A stretch of 64,000 bases of DNA from Spodoptera frugiperda (taxonomy: Eukaryota > Arthropoda > Insecta > Lepidoptera > Noctuidae), in NCBI RefSeq assembly GCF_023101765.2, contig NC_064220.1:5642001-5706000 (forward strand), written 5' to 3'. Position numbers and translations under genes: made by a program. Position 1 is the stretch's first letter; each line of letters starts with the position of its first letter. This document shows positions 61,957-64,000 of the stretch, in pieces. The notes beneath the pieces are model-generated. The model was not told the DNA's origin and made no database searches. It worked only from the letters and a program-made list of their open reading frames with translations.

Positions 61957-62715
61957 TTTTTTTTTTTTTTTTTTTAGGGTGGAAAATCATCCAATGACTT
62001 CTCCCGCCTTGGGCGAGGCGAGAGGGAGTGTCAGACTCTTACTGACTAAAAACCACCCCGTTCCTACTCCTGCCCGTCGAGCCGGAGCCCCGGTAAACCC
62101 GCTAGGTTGTCCGCAGCTCCGGATTAGGCATCAGCCCTACTGGGCCCCATCTGTGGTGGTCTGATGGCTCTTTGAGGCGCGCGCAGAACGCGACGCGCCG
62201 CACGCACGGGTCTGTTTCTGGTCGGGCGGCGAGCTACCCTTGCTCGTCGTCCGCAGACCCGCACTTACGGTGGCCGGAGATCGTCGCGCGATCCCCGACG
62301 CCCGGAGTGTCTCTCGCGACGGCTGGGGCGTGAAGAGGTTCTTTCTCTCACGCGCCCCGCCTCCTCCTTAGCTAGCATGACTGCTTCGCAGAAGGAGGAG
62401 ACGGCATCCCAGTCCCCCTCGCTCCGCACCATGGCTTGTATCAGTGCCGGACGCGAGAGGGCGCCGTCGCCGACCACATCCCTGAGGATACGGCGGTGCT
62501 CAGCCCACGCAGGGCAGACCGCAAGCGTATGTTCCACCGTGTCCTCCGGGCGGTCTTCGCAGTGATGACACCCGGGCGTTTCCTCCCGCCCAATCAGAAA
62601 CAGGAACCTACCGAAGCTTCCATGTCCGGTAAGCACCTGCGTCAGGCGGTAGGTGAGGACGCCGTGGCGCCTCTCTAGCCACTCCTCAAAGAGGGGACTT
62701 ACCGCTGCAATGACA
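61957..62715 (-). mobile_element. R1-clade LINE, 3' 760 bp
   Basis: Minus strand. Poly-A is the T-run at 61957-61975; the 5' truncation point is near 62715. ATGTAGTT occurs at 61951 and at 62716-62723, a possible 8-bp duplication, less certain than for other copies because of the T-run. Confidence 0.9.
62265..62636 (-). CDS. R1-clade ORF2 C-terminal fragment
   Basis: About 150 codons on the minus strand, open up to the 5' junction near 62715, ending at 62265. Contains the Cys/His cluster CHHC...H...C of the family C-terminus and the same final residues as 23791. No RT domain. Nearly identical to the 20784 copy, so recent; not functional alone. Confidence 0.85.
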   Translation of the reverse strand: MLTGHGSFGRFLFLIGREETPGCHHCEDRPEDTVEHTLAVCPAWAEHRRILRDVVGDGALSRPALIQAMVRSEGDWDAVSSFCEAVMLAKEEAGRVRERTSSRPSRRERHSGRRGSRDDLRPP

Positions 62716-62825
62716 ATGTAGTTAGATTATGATTACGCATATTAGCTTAAACGAAAATTGAAACTAAATCCAACTAAATGAATACGAGTCTCGATGTGAC
62801 TTGAAACTAGTTGAGTATTTTATTT

Positions 62826-62945
62826 ATTTAATAAATATTGATAAATGATATTTATTTTGCAAATAGGTTACAATGTAACTCTTTTACATATTTTATAAAC
62901 TTGTGGTACCTACATTTTCCTATTAGTTCACATGAGTGATCCGTA
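62826..62945 (-). mobile_element. CR1-type LINE 3' UTR fragment, diverged
   Basis: On the minus strand, GTAAAAGAGTTACATTGTAA and AATAAATATCATTTATCA align with the last 60 bp before the 3' tandem repeats of the LINE at 32-37 kb. Upstream similarity fades. Confidence 0.5.
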
Positions 62946-63231
62946 TATTTCAATTTCCTTAATACGTCTTATAATAGATTTCATATTAGTTCTTTTAATA
63001 TTAATAATAGTACATAGACATGTTCCTAATAAGTATACATTATAGACAATTTAATTTATGACTATTGTGTCTAGTATCTTTTGATCGCGGCTCTATGAAA
63101 GTTAAATTACTTGGTCAGATTGCCATCGATTTCATTGTTTCAATAGTAACTTTGGTTTGTTTATGGACTTTGTTAATTACTTCGCGCGGGTAGTGTTAGC
63201 AGGGTCATAGATTTGTCACCACCCTTTCTCT
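62946..63231. other. No gene recognised
   Basis: May continue the diverged LINE; not demonstrable by eye. Confidence 0.35.
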
Positions 63232-63560
63232 TGCTGAGGGTGTGCAAGTGCGATTACAGCGCAAGAGGTTTAATTCGTTGGTCTGTATAACTGGGGTTTA
63301 TTCGCATTTCCGAAAATTTGCCAGTAGTAGCACGCAGCCATATTTTTAAGGGGGGAAAATCATCAAATGACTTCTCCCGCCTTGGGTGAGGCGAGAGGGA
63401 GTGCCAGACTGTTACTGACTATAAACCACCCCATTTCTACTCTTGCTTGTCTAGCCGGAGCCCCGATAAAGTAGCACGGTGTCTGGAATTGAGTCCAGTA
63501 TATGGCAATAGGCTCACCCCCTATTACATGGGACTTATAATACATATATAGAAAAGTAGG
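63232..63560 (+). mobile_element. SINE-A copy split by R1-clade UTR
   Basis: Head remnant GTGCAAGTGCGATTACAGCG, body GAAAATTTGCCAGTAGTAGC to about 63340, then an insertion, then GTAGCACGGTGTCTGGAATT to 63555. AGTAGCACG is repeated across the insertion. Confidence 0.75.
63345..63469 (-). mobile_element. R1-clade LINE 3' UTR fragment in SINE-A
   Basis: Minus strand: TTTTTAAGGGGGGAAAATCA, CTCCCGCCTTGGGTGAGGCG hairpin region, CTGACTATAAACCACCCC, ending GCCGGAGCCCCGATAA. Confidence 0.8.
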
Positions 63561-64000
63561 TATCTAGACACACGGCAGTGTGTCCGCCAAGTTCGAGCAA
63601 AAAACCGACACACCGGCCGTGGGTTATATTACACGAACCATTTCGGGCCAAGTTCGACCCACCTATAACTCAAAATCTATTTTATCTACGCATATGAAAT
63701 TTCTAGTATCTATCGAGATCTACTTACTTATCTAAAATACAAAATTTCATTAATGTACCTATTGTAGGTCTTGAGATATTGACGTCAGAAAATCGCTATT
63801 TTTACTATACACTCACTGACTGACTGACTGACTCACTCACTTACTCACTCATCAAAAACCTAGACCACTTCCAATGGTCGTATTGACTTGAAATTTGGCA
63901 TGGAGGTAGGTCTTTAGGTCAAGGTAAAGGAAAAAATCTGAAAATGGCCAAGTGTGAGTCGGTTTTAAAAATAATGAAGGTGTAAATTCATACCCCTAAG
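63561..64000. repeat. Dispersed repeat running off the window
   Basis: Contains CACGGCAGTGTGTCCGCCAA, a GACT-rich simple repeat (about 63823-63855), and ACTTGAAATTTGGCATGGAG. Its style is that of a common moth repeat, by recall. No coding frame. Confidence 0.4.

Overview
This is an AT-rich eukaryotic window that looks like insect, most likely moth (Lepidoptera, probably Noctuidae). The case rests on the repeats: an R1-clade LINE, a CR1-type LINE, a Ty3/Gypsy element, tRNA-headed SINEs ending in a CCCCTTCGGGG hairpin, and Helitron-like elements of moth type ending CTAG. Organism assignment is inference from these families. I find no cellular protein-coding gene, rRNA, true tRNA gene or CRISPR. 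All convincing coding sequence belongs to retrotransposons. The window is best read as intergenic or deep intronic DNA. Repeat names used here (SINE-A/B/C, repeat P, MITE-A/D/E, LINE-T) are my own labels.

Layout. 0-20 kb: SINEs, MITEs and short LINE ends, with one 5'-truncated R1-clade LINE at 3037-4690 flanked by a perfect 13-bp target-site duplication. 20-32 kb: a TIR element (20265-20663), then the longest R1-clade copy (20784-24104; partial endonuclease, full reverse transcriptase, clear duplication), then more SINEs and Helitron-like elements. 32-37.3 kb: an apparently intact two-ORF CR1-type LINE ending in five ATCATTT units. 37-53 kb: gene-free, with nested SINE/MITE debris, a 72-bp-arm foldback at 51.5 kb, and a phased heat-shock-element array at 49.71-49.75 kb. 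54.08-59.78 kb: a Ty3/Gypsy LTR retrotransposon with 260- and 227-bp LTRs and a 5-bp duplication, inserted in a MITE and broken in RNase H. 59.8-64 kb: an LTR fragment, a 30-bp-arm inverted repeat, three abutting Helitron-like elements and another R1-clade fragment on the minus strand.

Most notable. (1) In the CR1-type LINE the ORF2 frame opens at 33817, exactly at a canonical -1 slippery heptamer T TTA AAT, which abuts the ORF1 stop and is followed by a perfect 6-bp hairpin. ORF2 has no AUG at its N-terminus and needs this region to encode its first endonuclease motif, so ORF1-ORF2 expression by -1 frameshifting is a concrete hypothesis. (2) Six of eight consecutive 5-bp units at 49714-49753 match an alternating nGAAn/nTTCn heat-shock element in an otherwise unassigned region. 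(3) The LTR element leader carries six copies of a GCATTAAATTGCG-like motif, and a 33-bp block present in the 5' LTR is missing from the 3' LTR yet forms the exact start of an extra LTR fragment just downstream. Database and genome comparisons were not possible; family assignments rest on motifs and on comparison among copies in this window.
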